Of a stretch of DNA of 62,000 nucleotides, positions 37,550 to 50,112 are shown piece by piece; the first letter of the stretch is position 1; each line of letters begins with the position of its first letter. The notes beneath the pieces were generated by a model. It was not told where the DNA came from and made no database searches. It worked only from the letters and a program-made list of their open reading frames with translations. Made by a program: the position numbers and the translations under genes. The stretch covers positions 13,174,889-13,236,888 of the forward strand of contig CM022677.1 in assembly GCA_012295275.1 (NCBI GenBank). Reading direction: 5' to 3'. This stretch comes from Chrysomallon squamiferum (Eukaryota > Mollusca > Gastropoda > Neomphalida > Peltospiridae).

Positions 37550-38350
37550 TGTTGCCGTCGTGCTGGCGTTGTTACTAACGTTATTCGTTTACTTATTATT
37601 TTTCACGTTTTATTAACCATTATTCTTACCTTCTTAGTGTTTACAACCTATTTGAAAATATATTACTATATATAAATATATATCCTTATTAGAATTAACG
37701 TCGTTTACTTATTTCTATTGACGTCGCTGCTGTATCAGCATTCTCCTTGATGTTGTTGGTGTACTTCTACTTATTGTGTTGCGCTTTCTATTAACTGTTA
37801 GTCTCACTTTCAGTGTTCAATCATATATTGAAGTTTGTATTATTATTACTATTAATGTCGCTGTAACGGCGTTGCTGCTAATGCTGTTTGTTTTCTTCTT
37901 CTTATTCTTTAGCGTGTTTTTATTAATCATTATTCCTACTTTCTTAGTGTGCACATCATATTTCAAAAAATATTTGTCTCATTTCTGTTAGTGTCGCTGT
38001 CGTTGCCGTAGTACCTGCGTTGATCTTAACGTCTCGGTGCACTCATTATTCTTTCTTTTTTTCGCCTTTTTATTAACCTATTATTCTTAATTTCACAGTG
38101 CCCATCTTCTGTTAAAATATATCAGTATTATTAATATTAATGTCGACGACGTGGCCGTTGTAATGGCGCTGTTCGTTGTAATGGCGTGTACTTCTGCTTA
38201 TTGTGTTGCTGTTTATATTAATCGTTAGTCTCACTTTCACTGTGCGTAGCATATATCAAAATATATGAATTACTATTTCTATTAAGATCGCCGTCTTTGG
38301 TGTTATTCCTGTACTTCTAGTTATTCTGTTTCGCTTTTTATTAACTTACA
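37550..38350. repeat. degenerate dispersed repeat, related to 21.4-22.26 kb
   Basis: It carries the same CTTTCTATTAACTGTTAGTC and CACTTTCAGTGT words several times with GTCGCTGTCGTT-type stretches. No gene is seen. Confidence 0.75.
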
Positions 38351-38429
38351 TGCGTGTGTATGTGTGAGTGTGGTTTATATGTATATGTCATCTATGTGAA
38401 ATTTCTTAAAATCAAAAATTAATAGTAAA

Positions 38430-38432
<3 letters not shown>

Positions 38433-38528
<96 letters not shown>

Positions 38529-38560
38529 CATTATTATTATCATCATCATTTTTATCATTA
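38433..38560. repeat. AAT/ATT palindromic microsatellite
   Basis: An AAT run turns directly into an ATT run at about 38494, giving a perfect inverted repeat of roughly 30 bases per arm. Confidence 0.95.
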
Positions 38561-38813
38561 TTATGATTTTCACATGGATGAAATGACCCTCTCTTAAAAA
38601 ATTCACAGAACGATAAGCTCTGTTTATTAATAACGGGAAATCACTTTAATTACAATAAAAGAAAATACTAATTTTTCTCAATGAGATTTGCTACACACAT
38701 ACACACACACACACACACGTATGTGTAGAACCTCTCTCTCTCAAATTAAACTGTATGTTTAGATTAGTCAATTAACGAAATACATGCTATTATAATATAT
38801 TTACTTAACTAGT

Positions 38814-38844
<31 letters not shown>

Positions 38845-38869
38845 GTTATTATTATTATTATGACTAAAA

Positions 38870-39719
38870 GCATACGCTATCTTTGTGTTCTGCTTTTTAT
38901 TCTATTGATTATTGATATATCTGATAAATCGTCTGTATATAACTATACAAGTGTCTTATCTTTCGCTGTTCTCTAACAAAGCTGTAAAATTGGCTTCACT
39001 GGACGAGAGGATAAAAAATTGTGAAGGTTTTATTCAGAGATACTATTCTCATTCATAGCTGAACGAAAGTCTAAGATTTCATTATGTCACTTTGACCTTT
39101 ACTTTCCTGTCCCGCTCTCATGCATGTTATATTTAGGAAAAAATGTGTATGTGTGTGTGTGTGTGTATCTATCTATCTATCTATCTATATACATATATAT
39201 ATACATATATCTATATATCTATCTATCTATATACATATATATATACATATATCTATCTATCTATATATATATATATAGATAGATAGATAGATAGATATAT
39301 GTATATATATATATATGTATATAGATAGATAGATAGATACAAACACACATACCGACATCTAATCAAAAATTATAATTAAAGGTGACGCCTTTGTAACAAA
39401 TATGTTTTGCTTTTTATTCTATTGGTTATTGATATATCTTATAAATCGTCTTTATATAACTATACAAGTGTCTTATCTTTCTCTGTTCTCTAACAAAGCT
39501 GTAAAGCTGGCTTCACTGGACGACAAGATAAAAAATTGTGACGGTTTTATTTTCATTCACAGCTGAACGAAAAGAAATAAGCTAAGATTTCATTATGTCA
39601 CTTTGACATATACTTTCCTGTCCCGCTCTCATATATGTTATATTAGGAAAAAATGTGTGTGTGTTTGTGTCTGTCTGTCTGTCTATCTATCTATCAATCT
39701 ATATATATATATCTATATC

Positions 39720-39752
<33 letters not shown>

Positions 39753-39830
39753 ATATATATATAAACATACAAACACACATACACACATCAAATCAAAAAT
39801 TATAATTAAAGGTAACGCCTTTGTAACAAA
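38870..39830. repeat. two tandem copies of a unit of about 510 bp, each with a TATC microsatellite
   Basis: Copy 1 starts near 38888 and copy 2 near 39402. Both contain AAGTGTCTTATCTTTC, ACAAAGCTGTAAA, TTTCATTATGTCACTTTGAC and TTATAATTAAAGGT. Each ends in TG then TATC repeats. In copy 1 the microsatellite (39169-39340) is a large TATC...GATA palindrome. Confidence 0.9.
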
Positions 39831-40217
39831 TATGTAAGGTAATTGCGACTAGTGTTAAATTAAAATACTCAGAAAACAATTATATTACATTATATTAACA
39901 GTGTTGACATAATATTCAATCCCTTATTTGGTAAAACTATTGATAAAGGTTTCCATCCCGAAATGCTGTCGATAAACAGAGTTGGAAATATAAGTTTTTG
40001 TTTTATATATATATATATAATTAAGTTTTAGACTGGGAAATAAATTACACCACAGAGAATAATAACATTTACACATTTACATTTATTACACACTTTCTGT
40101 TTATCTTAATTTACATTATTTCTATTACCTATTTCTTTTCTTTTTCATTCTTATTTTACATTATGTTTCAAACTTATTTTTGATTTCATTTTATTAGTAG
40201 TAGGAGTTTATTATTAG

Positions 40218-40366
<149 letters not shown>

Positions 40367-40521
40367 CTGTTATAGTCTGCTACCCTTTAGAGACAAATTT
40401 TAGATATTCTGACTAGTCACCGTGATACTGTATAAACATATACAAATATTTCACAACTTTATAAATGCTACAAAGTTGACATTAAAACAACATCTAAAGA
40501 CGGCTACCAATACATTGTACG

Positions 40522-40869
40522 TTAAGGGGTGGCTTCTCGCTTATTGACCAAATCCCTTAATAACGTTGTCATAGGAACTGAATGAGGAATGCCTATACTT
40601 GCATTCTTTTTTCTTGTCAAGGTCTGCATTATATCATCTCCCGAATTCAAGTTTAAACAAGATAAAATTTTGGCGGCTAAATGTATTATCTTTCTCCGAC
40701 CTTCTACAAACCAGTTGCTGTGTCTATTATTACCACATATGTAACACGCATTTAAAAAATGTATGAACTGCACTATGTTAAGGTAGTTGTTACTTTTACT
40801 GCTGTGTACTTTATCACAAGCATTTAAAACGTTCACGATTATTTTTTTCGCAGAAGAAACAAAAGTGTT
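40522..40869 (-). CDS. hypothetical terminal exon (unrecognised)
   Basis: After an acceptor-like ATTTTCTAG the minus strand stays open for about 115 codons and ends with TAA at 40522. Fragments read IVQFIHFLNACYICGNNRHS and HLAAKILSCLNLNSGDD. Composition is ordinary for a protein and not repeat-like, unlike most frames in the region. I do not recognise a family. It could be a terminal host exon head to head with the TRIM-like gene, or part of a transposon. No upstream exon was identified. Confidence 0.35.
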   Translation of the reverse strand, partial: NTFVSSAKKIIVNVLNACDKVHSSKSNNYLNIVQFIHFLNACYICGNNRHSNWFVEGRRKIIHLAAKILSCLNLNSGDDIMQTLTRKKNASIGIPHSVPMTTLLRDLVNKREATP

Positions 40870-40899
40870 CTAGAAAATGTCAAGTCTTCCACCCCTGTC

Positions 40900-41004
40900 A
40901 AAACTCACAGAGTGACGGTGCTTGTCCGCCAGCAAACTGACATTGCAGACGAATAGAAGATAATTTTTTGTTAGTGTTAAACATTTTCATTTCTTAAGAC
41001 AAAG
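40900..41004 (+). promoter_or_regulatory. candidate 5'-UTR exon of the TRIM-like gene
   Basis: AAGACAAAG|GTAAGA at 41005 is a strong donor. The next strong acceptor is TTCACAG at 41778-41784, two bases before the coding ATG. The start of this exon and the promoter were not found. A tRNA-like A-box word (GTGGCTCAGTGG) near 41150 lies in the intron. Confidence 0.45.
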
Positions 41005-41593
41005 GTAAGAAAATTTATTGTTATTATTATTTTTATTATGATTTGTTGTTCTTATTATTGTTATTTCGTTAGTGTAAGATATTATAACATGAAACTTAAT
41101 AATCTAGGTTATTTTCTGTACAAAATTGTTTTGTGTTAGAGTGGAGGGTGTGGCTCAGTGGTCAGAGAAAAGTAGTGTCTGGCGATGTGTTGTCGCATTT
41201 ATCTTTCTCGATTACTTTATCAATGAATGAAGCCATTTAACTGCAGATTAAGAATTTGTTGAGTTCACGTTAATAAAATAATGCTCAGTAACAATTAGTC
41301 ATTCATTCGTTTACTATGAAAATTTGTGAGCTGGGTTACATAGCATTCATGGACATGTCACATTATTTATTTATTTATTTATTTATGTTTTGCTTCATAT
41401 AACTTATTAGAGTAAATCTGTTGTCTTCCTTATCAAATCTACGTCACAAGGTTAAATTTAGCAAGTTTGTAATTCACTTTATTAGTTCTTCTGTTTTCTT
41501 ATAAATAAAATAAACTGAACGAATGAAAAGCTTATAGTCTATTTATAACATTATAGTGTTACATTTGCACGTTTATATATTTATTTTATCATT

Positions 41594-41637
<44 letters not shown>

Positions 41638-41786
41638 TAGTTCCCTTTTCTTTCTCTGTATTTTCTTTTCTATTTCCTCTGATTCTGCCATGTTGTTGCT
41701 GTTCTATTATTGTTATTTATTTATTTATATATATATTTCTATTATTATTGTTATTATTATTGTTATTGTTATTGTTATTCACAGAT

Positions 41787-42051
41787 ATGGCAACAGCTAC
41801 AAACTCTGATGATAATCTTTCGTGCTGCATTTGTAAGGAACTTTTCAAGAAGCCGCGAATTTTAAACTGTGGCCATTCGTTCTATATAAGTCATAATTAC
41901 GACAACAACGACATACAAATCACCTGCCCGTTCTGCAGGCAGGATGTCCACATCCCAGACAGCACGAAACCAGTGAATACATGGGCAGATCAATTCCCTA
42001 TAAACCTTTCACTACAGGACGCCGCTAATGATCGGCTACAATCAAAGTATT
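41787..42051 (+). CDS. TRIM-like protein, exon 1: degenerate RING finger
   Basis: ATG at 41787, two bases after an AG acceptor, opens MATATNSDDNLSCCICKELF and runs to a GTGAGT donor at 42052. Residues 13-50 form a RING pattern: C13-x2-C16, C28-G-H30, C47-P-x-C50. RING domains recruit E2 enzymes for ubiquitin transfer. The third ligand pair is altered: where CGHxFCxxC is expected, the sequence is CGHSFYISH, so Cys5 is Tyr33 and Cys6 is His36. Zinc binding at that site may be weak or absent. 265 nt leave phase 1, completed by exon 2 to give Ser-Lys-Lys. Confidence 0.85.
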
Positions 42052-42321
42052 GTGAGTCAGCAGTGTCATGTTTGTATTCGTTACAATAAAATAATAAAAC
42101 AAATGTTTAGTGATTGTTTAACTAAAAATATTTATGCCGCATATTAACCATCACAACCTAAAGAAATAGAGGAAACTTTATTTATGTCATTTTTCTATTC
42201 AGATTTTTAAAGTAGTTGATAAAATAAATTCTAAAACTTCACATTGTAGGCATATCTTTATTAATAATAAGTAGTCCTAGTTAATTAATTAATTGACTGA
42301 TTGATTATTTATTTATTTCAG

Positions 42322-43739
42322 CTAAAAAGGGAGATCACATGTCACTTCTGAGTTCTGTTTCTGAAAGTCTCAAAACCTTTAATGAAATTCTTCAGGCAGA
42401 GATGGATGATATGATTGAGCAACTTCGCCAAGCCGTCGACATCAACGTCGTGGACACAACAGAAGAGGTCAGAAGGATTGGTAACACACTAATCACAGAT
42501 TTTACTGCCGCAGTCAACAAAGAACAAGACAGGTTAATAAGAGAAATAGAAAAATCTCAGAACTTTGTAAACTCAGAAATAGGCAAATTATTCAATGAAC
42601 ACAAACATCTGATTGAGGAAAACGAAAGAATGATAAAATTGGGGGAAGATTTGCTGACAAGAAAATCAGAGTCAGATATAAAAATTAACATTTCAAAATT
42701 CAGCAAATTTCAAAACACAACTTCCGAGTTTCTGTCCAAATCTCGTTCTCAAATAGAAAATTCAGAGTTTAAAATAAATCTGATAAAATCTGATAAAAAG
42801 GCAGAAATGTCAGTCCACATTGGAGAAATATCCACAAACATCCAAACAGACACACAGATAAACAGTCTCAAACACACACACACCAGTAACATAAAAACAC
42901 AACACACAGACACACAGATAGACAGACAGACAGACACACTCAAACATACAGACACCATTAACATAAAAACACAAGAAGATAAATTAAATCCTTGTCTGTT
43001 TTCCATGCTGGTGTCAGGTGCAGACAAAAGTAAAATTGTTGTTAGTGATAGTTACAATGAATGTGTAAAATGTTTTTGTTTAAAAAGAAAATCACTGATA
43101 AAAAGATACAAAACTTCCTCTCCACCATTCGGTCTTGCTGAATCACGTGATCAGCGAGATGATGTTGTTGTTGTTATTGCTCTGCCAGGTAAAAATAAAA
43201 TATTGTTTTTAAATTTGAAAAACTTCAAACTGGTAAAAACAGTTAAAACTGTTAAAGGGTATTATTGTATCGCTGTGTTACCTGGCAACCGTCTCGCGGT
43301 CACTGGTCAGTGCTTGGACATACTGACTGACAATGGTCAGCTCATTAATTCTATCTCAACAGATTTGATCCCTAGACCGAGGTGTCTCACAGTTCACGAT
43401 CAATGTCTGATTGTTGTGTCGAATGGAAACAGTTTAGTTTGTGTGACGTCATCAGGTGACGTCAAATGGGAGTCACGTGATTCAGACAAACTGAGAGACT
43501 TGACAGGTGTTACATGTGACAGGGAGGGAAATATTTTTGTTTGTGATTTTGATGGAAATTGTGTTGTTCAGTTGTCACGAGATGGTAACATTACACGTGA
43601 CATCTTCACTGACCAGGATGGACTGTCCGAACCTGTATCTGTCTGTTGTGATGACAACAAACTCTACGTGGCACAAAACAATGAAGTAAAAATATTTACA
43701 TGGTGTAAAAAGTACACTTCAAACTGTCTACTAAGTTAG
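42322..43739 (+). CDS. TRIM-like protein, exon 2: coiled coil and NHL-like beta-propeller
   Basis: Acceptor TTTATTTCAG at 42312-42321. It joins exon 1 in frame to give a protein of about 560 residues. Residues about 95-250 are heptad-like (SLKTFNEILQAEMDDMIEQL and further). Residues about 262-300 are Thr/His/Gln/Asp low complexity encoded by a CACA/GACA microsatellite. Residues about 311-556 form blades typical of an NHL-type propeller: LTGVTCDREGNIFVCDFDGN and GLSEPVSVCCDDNKLYVAQN. No B-box zinc finger is visible between RING and coiled coil. Proteins of this plan are greatly expanded in molluscs and act as E3 ligases or innate immune factors. The role here is inferred. The stop is TAG at 43737. 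Confidence 0.87.
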
Positions 43740-43928
43740 TTTCACTTAAGTGTTTTGAAGTTGAAAGTACACAAACATTTCTTTCTGATAAATAAACAGA
43801 AAATCATTTATTTATTGATTGTAAGGTAATTAATTTAGTTAATTTGTTTATCTTCTTTATTTTTGTTTTTAAATATGTTATTTATTTATTATGAATTACG
43901 TTTGAAATTTTCACCCAGTTTTTTCATT

Positions 43929-44045
<117 letters not shown>

Positions 44046-44049
44046 ATGA

Positions 44050-45270
44050 ATTATTTTATAAAGTAGTTTATTTAAAAGAATATTGTATTTAAAATATATT
44101 TGTACATATTCAAGTGTAATCGAACAAAACTGTAATAAAATATTTATATGATAACAAATAAAATTCTTCTGTCATTATTTCATTTAAATTTTAAAACTAT
44201 TTTACATTGTTTCGTGATCTCTTTGACTGTATAGCTGCCTATGTATTCACCTAACTGTATGTATGTCTGTATGTCTGTGTTTATAATTAATGTGTATAAT
44301 ATCAGTATAGTACAAAGTAGTTCACTGTTGAGATTTATTATAAATTTATTGTTAACAGCTAATATAGATTATTGTTTTGGCGATCATTAGCATTCTCAAC
44401 TATTCTGCTTGAGATATTTTATAAAATTCTGTCTTAGACATTATATTAAGTTTAATTATTTAATTATTTACTTATTCATTCTGTTAATGCAAACAAATGA
44501 ATAAACAAACAAAAAGAAATAAGAAAAAAGACACACACACAAAATAAAAATATAATCAGAGAAACAACCGGACAAACGAAAATTATCAAGCAAAGAAAAA
44601 ACAACAAAAACAAAACAAACACAAAAATAAAACAGCCCTCAACCGATTACAAACGTGACTAGATGAGAAACTGGATACCTCACTTGAGGTCTACAGACAC
44701 GTGCTTTAAATCCAGGTGTTATCGATCATGTTTCGTCTTGATTTAGTGTGCACGTTCAAGTTAGTTTGAGTAGGGAACCAATTCACAATATTCACATGAT
44801 GGAGAACTGTCTACTACTTCTATTACTACTACTACTACTAGTAGTACTAGTATTATTACTAATGACATTGTTGATATAGACAGCAATACAGATACCATAC
44901 GGAAAAAACAAAAACAAAAAAACAAAAAAAAAGGATAAAAATATATATATTCCTAGATAGATACTCAGAGCTGTATAAGTAATAGATATATAGACACAAA
45001 ATATATACTTCTACAGACACACACACGGTGATACGCATACAGAAGAAAACATACACAACATACAAAGTTTACTTGTATAGATACAAACAGATACAATCAT
45101 GAACATATAAAACACACACAATGGTTGCTTAAATAGATAAAAATAGTTTTACACATATAATAAAGATACAATTTTAAAAAGTAGCTGGCTGTCAAATGGA
45201 GAAAAATTAAAGAATACTTTTTGAAAAAAGGACAGAAACATTATCTATTTATTTATTTATTTATTACTTA
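44050..45270. other. AT-rich intergenic stretch
   Basis: No gene recognised. Short CTA, AAAC and CA repeats. The minus frame of 68 residues at 44859-45065 is low complexity. Confidence 0.55.
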
Positions 45271-45276
45271 TTATGG

Positions 45277-45411
<135 letters not shown>

Positions 45412-45419
45412 TTTTGAAG

Positions 45420-46232
45420 AAATAGTTTCATAAAAGTTGGGGGTTGTTAGGTGGGGTTTTCTCTTTTCTTGAAGAATTTTATTTAAAAATACATTCCTTC
45501 AAACAATGTGTGTGTGCATGTTTGTATGTGTGTTTCTAAATTTTTCCTCTTTTATATTCTTCTGTCTCAATCATCCTCATACATTTTTCTTTCATTTCTG
45601 TATATTTTTCTCTCATTCAATTTCATTTAATTATATTTTTGCTTATTGTATTTCTGTTCATTAATCTAGTTATGAATCTATGTTCTGTTTTCTAGTCTGT
45701 CTGTCTGTCTGTCAATTTTTAATGAATGGTTGTGAAATACCTACATGAATGCTCAATAATAATTTTCTGTAGTTGTATTTTTAATTTTTTTCTCTCATTT
45801 TTGCATCATGCTTGGAAAAAAGAAAAAATAATTATATTCCATTTTCATTTGTCTTTTTGTTAAAAATAAATGATTAGTGAAAATATTGTTGTTGTTATTT
45901 GTTTCTGTTATTCTGTTATTGTTTGATGAACATGTTACAACTAATATCTTCATTTATAAAAAACTGGTATGTTTTAACTACTACTTCTACTATGCTACTT
46001 CTACTATTACTACTACTACTACTACTGCTGCCAGTCAAACAATTTATACTACTACTACTGCTCCTACTATTATTGCTACTACTAACAATAATAATATTTG
46101 ATACAAAAATAATGTAATAAAAATGTCTCAAGCCGTTTTTACCATAACCATTACACGATACCAAGCAGTTCAGTCTTTCAAGAGTTTTGTACTTGACATT
46201 GTTAAAACTGAACAAATCAGTAAACTTATTAC

Positions 46233-46263
<31 letters not shown>

Positions 46264-46850
46264 GCTGTTGTTTTAATACTAATACTAATAATAATAATTA
46301 TTATTATTTTATTATCATTCGGTTATTATTGTTATTATTATTGCTGTTATTATTTGTTGTTGTTGACTGATTCATTATTATTATATATATATTTTTATAT
46401 TATTATTATTATTATTTTATTATTCTTATTCTTTCTTCTTCTTCTTATTATTATTATTATAAAAAGGAAAAGACGTGCAGATGTGATTTTATGAGTTTCT
46501 GTAGTTACAGGATAAATAAATTGTTGGGGAAAGTATAATCTACTTAATCACATAATCGAAAGAGAAATAACAAAGTAAAGTATTCGGAACGGAAAATTAA
46601 TCGTGTTCTCTGTAACTTATTAATTTCTCACAAAGTACATTTAATTTATGCACCCCACAACAGTAAACGCCATGAAGGAAATACATTTGTAAAGTGGGAT
46701 TTATGTTTTGAAATTTCAAAAATCATGTCTCAAATTCACCCTAGCATGCAGAGTTCCCGTGAATATTATTGGTTTTTTTTACATTGTTTTGCATGTTATT
46801 ATTATGTTATAATTCATTCATACAAGAATAATAATAATGAATCAATTAGA
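45420..46850. other. AT-rich intergenic stretch with trinucleotide repeats
   Basis: ACT repeats at 45980-46090 and ATT repeats at 46233-46460. All long frames here (72-123 residues) are translated repeats. Confidence 0.6.
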
Positions 46851-47018
46851 GAATATGCATGACGTCACTGCCACATAATCCCGAAGTATCGCTTCGAGAC
46901 TATATTGAAAGCGCTCGATCCGGGGACACCTTAAGAATTGCTGTAATTAAGAACGTATTTAAAATTCGAACGCAATATATATATATTTATTTATTTTTTG
47001 AATGGATACTTGGTTTAC

Positions 47019-47100
47019 ATGACATTTTACTGTGCGTTAGTGTTCTCGTTCAGTTCGCTGTGGATTACCTCTGGACCGGTGAATTTAGCAGACGAACAAG
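47019..47100 (+). CDS. signal-peptide exon, possibly exon 1 of the EGFR-like gene
   Basis: ATG at 47019 opens MTFYCALVFSFSSLWITSGP and then VNLADEQ, ending at CAAG|GTAGGT. The hydrophobic core followed by Ser-Gly-Pro and a polar tail is a typical signal peptide, and the exon ends in phase 1 at a good donor. The next coding signals on this strand are the furin-like exons at 50.0-50.5 kb, so a receptor gene is a natural candidate. The linking exons were not found and the first furin-like exon starts in phase 0, so at least one exon would lie between. Confidence 0.55.
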
Positions 47101-47255
47101 GTAGGTTGAGTTTTGTTTACAAAATGACAGGAGGCTCAAAAACGCGCGCTTCGTTCTCCACGGTCAAGCGGCGTTTTTCACCTGGCAAATACAGCGTTTG
47201 TAATATTTGAACGGGCCCTTAGTTTTAGTTTTATTTTTCATTTTAGGGATTAAAG

Positions 47256-47441
47256 CATGGGTGCGCAAACTGAGGCTGTGGGAAGGATGTCGCCTCATCG
47301 TTACAGAGATTCACTGTTAGAAAATTAAGCAAGATCATATATGTTACGCTTTCAGATTTTACGTAATCACAATTGAAATTTGTGCGGCCAGTGAAGTTAA
47401 AGCGGAGCGGCCTGTAAGATCTGAAAGTTTGCGCAGCCCTG
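47256..47441. mobile_element. 186-bp hAT-type MITE
   Basis: The ends CATGGGTGCGCAAACT and AGTTTGCGCAGCCCTG are inverted repeats with two mismatches, of the form typical for hAT elements. The flanking 8-mers GATTAAAG and GTTTAGAG match at six of eight positions and could be an aged target-site duplication. There is no transposase frame. Confidence 0.75.
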
Positions 47442-47846
47442 GTTTAGAGCGATGACTAGAGGGACACATGTAGTCTGTGTACTGAATTAGAGAAAAGCGA
47501 GAACGGTTAGAAAAGATACTGAATCACTGTCTTCATCTGCTTATTTTCTTAGACATATTCTTGTATAGAATGTAAACTTTACAATCTTATAATTAATATT
47601 TCAAAATAGCTTCTATCTCAACAACAACTATATTAATATATTAACAACTGAGAAATATAAAATTTAATTTGAAAAGTTGTATGAATGTAAACTCTGCTAC
47701 AGTGTTGTATAGTTAATTATAGTGTTATGTTTAAGTGTACGTCACGCACCCTTTCTTTTGTTTCTTAATTCCTTCTGTTTATTCCTATCCTTCCTTCACC
47801 CCAGTCTTTAACCATTCTTCTGTTTCTGTCTCCATTCCTTTAAAAA

Positions 47847-47850
<4 letters not shown>

Positions 47851-47936
<86 letters not shown>
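47851..47936. repeat. CT dinucleotide microsatellite
   Basis: About 43 CT units. Confidence 0.98.
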
Positions 47937-47939
<3 letters not shown>

Positions 47940-48772
47940 AACACACACAGATACACAGTCACCAAGAATCATATCTACACAAACAAGTCTCTGAAAATAA
48001 CCATGTTGCCCAAATCCAATTTTTATTTTTAAAAAAATGTCCACCTACACCAGCACTTATCTACTGTTTTACTTTGATCTTACCCATCACTTCCCTGTCC
48101 CTAGAGAATTAACCCTCCCCTCAAAAATATTCAACAGATCTGTATACCCTCCTCCATCATATATACATATAAATGTTTGTAATGTTAGAAATAAATTATC
48201 CGTAAAGAAAACAAGCATTTTGTGGTTTTAAAATCAGTTTTATTTCAATTAATGGTTACAGAAGGTGGTAAATTTTAGTTTTTAAAATTACTTCATTTAA
48301 TAATTGTTAACACACTATTTCATTTAATAGAAAAATAGTAAAAAAAACAATAATTTCAAAAATCATTTTATTTCATATAACAATTAATTGTTTACAGAAA
48401 ATATAAAAACATGCATTAACTTTACATTATTTTATTTCATTTAATAATAAATTGTTTACAGAAAATAGTAAAAATAAATAACAAAATGGTTTTAAAAACT
48501 GGTTTTATTTCATATTTAATTTTTACACTAAATAGAAAACAACAAAGTAATTTATAAAAATAGTTTCAGTTTACTTCATTTCACTTAAAGTTTATTAAAG
48601 TATTAGTAATAAAAATAAAAACAATTAAGTACTTAGCAGAAAACAACGACTAAGACTGAATGAATTTTAAAATAAGTTTAATGTTAATACATTTTTCATA
48701 ATTATGAGAGAGAGAGAGATTGTTGTTGTTTTTTTATTATTATTTCTTACTCCTTTAAGTTCTGTTCTTGTT

Positions 48773-48819
<47 letters not shown>

Positions 48820-49570
48820 TTATTTTTTATTTATAAAGGAGTAATGTTGTCCTTGCTAGTAACTGTGGTGACTTAGTAGTTGGAAGTATGTTGGATATAT
48901 TATGCATTTTGCAGTTTCTCATTGGGTTGTTTTTGTTTTGTTATTTCAATCACAATGAGGCCCAGTTTAGGTAGCAGAATAATTTCTGGTTTTGATGGTC
49001 TAGATCAGATAATGTAATTAGAGATGGTTTTTATTGTTATTTATTTTAATGATGATTGTTATGAGGCTTTGTTTGGGTTATCAGATACTTAAATGTCTGT
49101 TGCAGATGTCTGTCAATGTACATCCACTCAATCATGAAGACAGTTATAACAAACAGTTAGATAACTGCTTCCATTGGTCAGCAAGAAAAAATATGTTATA
49201 AACACCTTCTCATAGACAGTAAAACATCTGTCACAGATTTTGATCATTCATTCACTGAGTTCTACTCAGAACAGGAAAATCCTAATACTTACTGAGACAA
49301 AAACTTATCTTGTTGGTCAGATCTCACTGAAAAACAGTCACCTTCATTTTATTATCACTGTGAAATAAAAACACACCTTGTAATTTCACCTCCTCTATGC
49401 CTGTGTCTAACAAAGTGGAAATGTGCACATTATTTATAGTATTTTTGACAAACAAGTAATCTGAACATTGTTCAAAGTTCTTGTACCCTGAACATTTTCA
49501 GTAACCTCCCTTTGTTTAACTTTCACCAGTTACACCGATTCCCACCATCCATTTCAGAAAAGCTGGTGAA
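47940..49570. other. AT-rich stretch between the signal-peptide and furin-like exons
   Basis: Contains an ATTT run (48775-48823) and unique AT-rich DNA. I looked for further receptor exons and found none that I could support. Confidence 0.5.
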
Positions 49571-49589
49571 CCACTGTTATTATTAATTA

Positions 49590-49709
49590 TTATTATAATT
49601 AGTAGTAGTAGTAGTAGTAATACTACTATTATTGTTGTTACAGCTACTGCTACTAATACTGCTACACAAAATTATTATTATCTCTATTATTATTAGTAGT
49701 AATAGTAGC

Positions 49710-49743
<34 letters not shown>

Positions 49744-49843
49744 CTGTATTGATATTGTTCTTATTATTGTTATTATTATTATTATTATTATGTATTATTA
49801 TCTGTTCTTATTATTGTTTTTATTATTACTATTATTATTATTA

Positions 49844-49877
<34 letters not shown>

Positions 49878-49905
49878 CTGTTGTTGTTGATGGTATTGTT
49901 GTTGA

Positions 49906-49939
<34 letters not shown>

Positions 49940-49940
49940 G
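49590..49940. repeat. cluster of AGT, ATT and GTT trinucleotide microsatellites
   Basis: AGT runs near 49601-49618 and 49705-49742, ATT runs at 49765-49876 and a GTT run to about 49940. The frames on both strands are repeat translations. The block lies directly upstream of the duplicated furin-like exon. Confidence 0.95.
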
Positions 49941-49968
49941 AGTAATCCATGGAGAGGAGTGTGCTGAC

Positions 49969-50112
49969 TAGTGTGATGTGTGTTGTTTTGGAAAACTGCT
50001 GAACCAGTGCTGTCACCCCGAGTGTGCTGGGGGATGCAACTAGTGTGATGTGTGTTGTTTTGGAAAACTGCTGAACCAGTGCTGTCACCCCGAGTGTGCT
50101 GGGGGATGCAAC
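49969..50112 (+). repeat. perfect 72-bp tandem duplication within a furin-like exon
   Basis: 49969-50040 and 50041-50112 are identical over all 72 bases. Each unit starts TAGTGTGATG and ends GGGGGATGCAAC, so it carries a candidate acceptor AG and the [11 protein letters not shown] coding segment. The perfect identity suggests a recent event. Confidence 0.97.

Noticed and set aside
41140-41200. tRNA gene candidate (GTGTGGCTCAGTGGTCAGAG)
   Set aside because: Only an A-box-like word is present. No B box or cloverleaf could be formed nearby, so at most it is a degraded tRNA-derived SINE.
42749-43027. 92-residue minus-strand frame
   Set aside because: Antisense shadow of the microsatellite-coded linker in the TRIM-like gene.
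44640-44790. Possible SINE near 44.7 kb
   Set aside because: No A/B box pair, tail or target-site duplication could be supported.
46859-47104. 81-residue frame beginning MTSLPHNPEV
   Set aside because: It overlaps the signal-peptide exon in another frame. The frame with signal peptide and matching donor phase is the better supported one.
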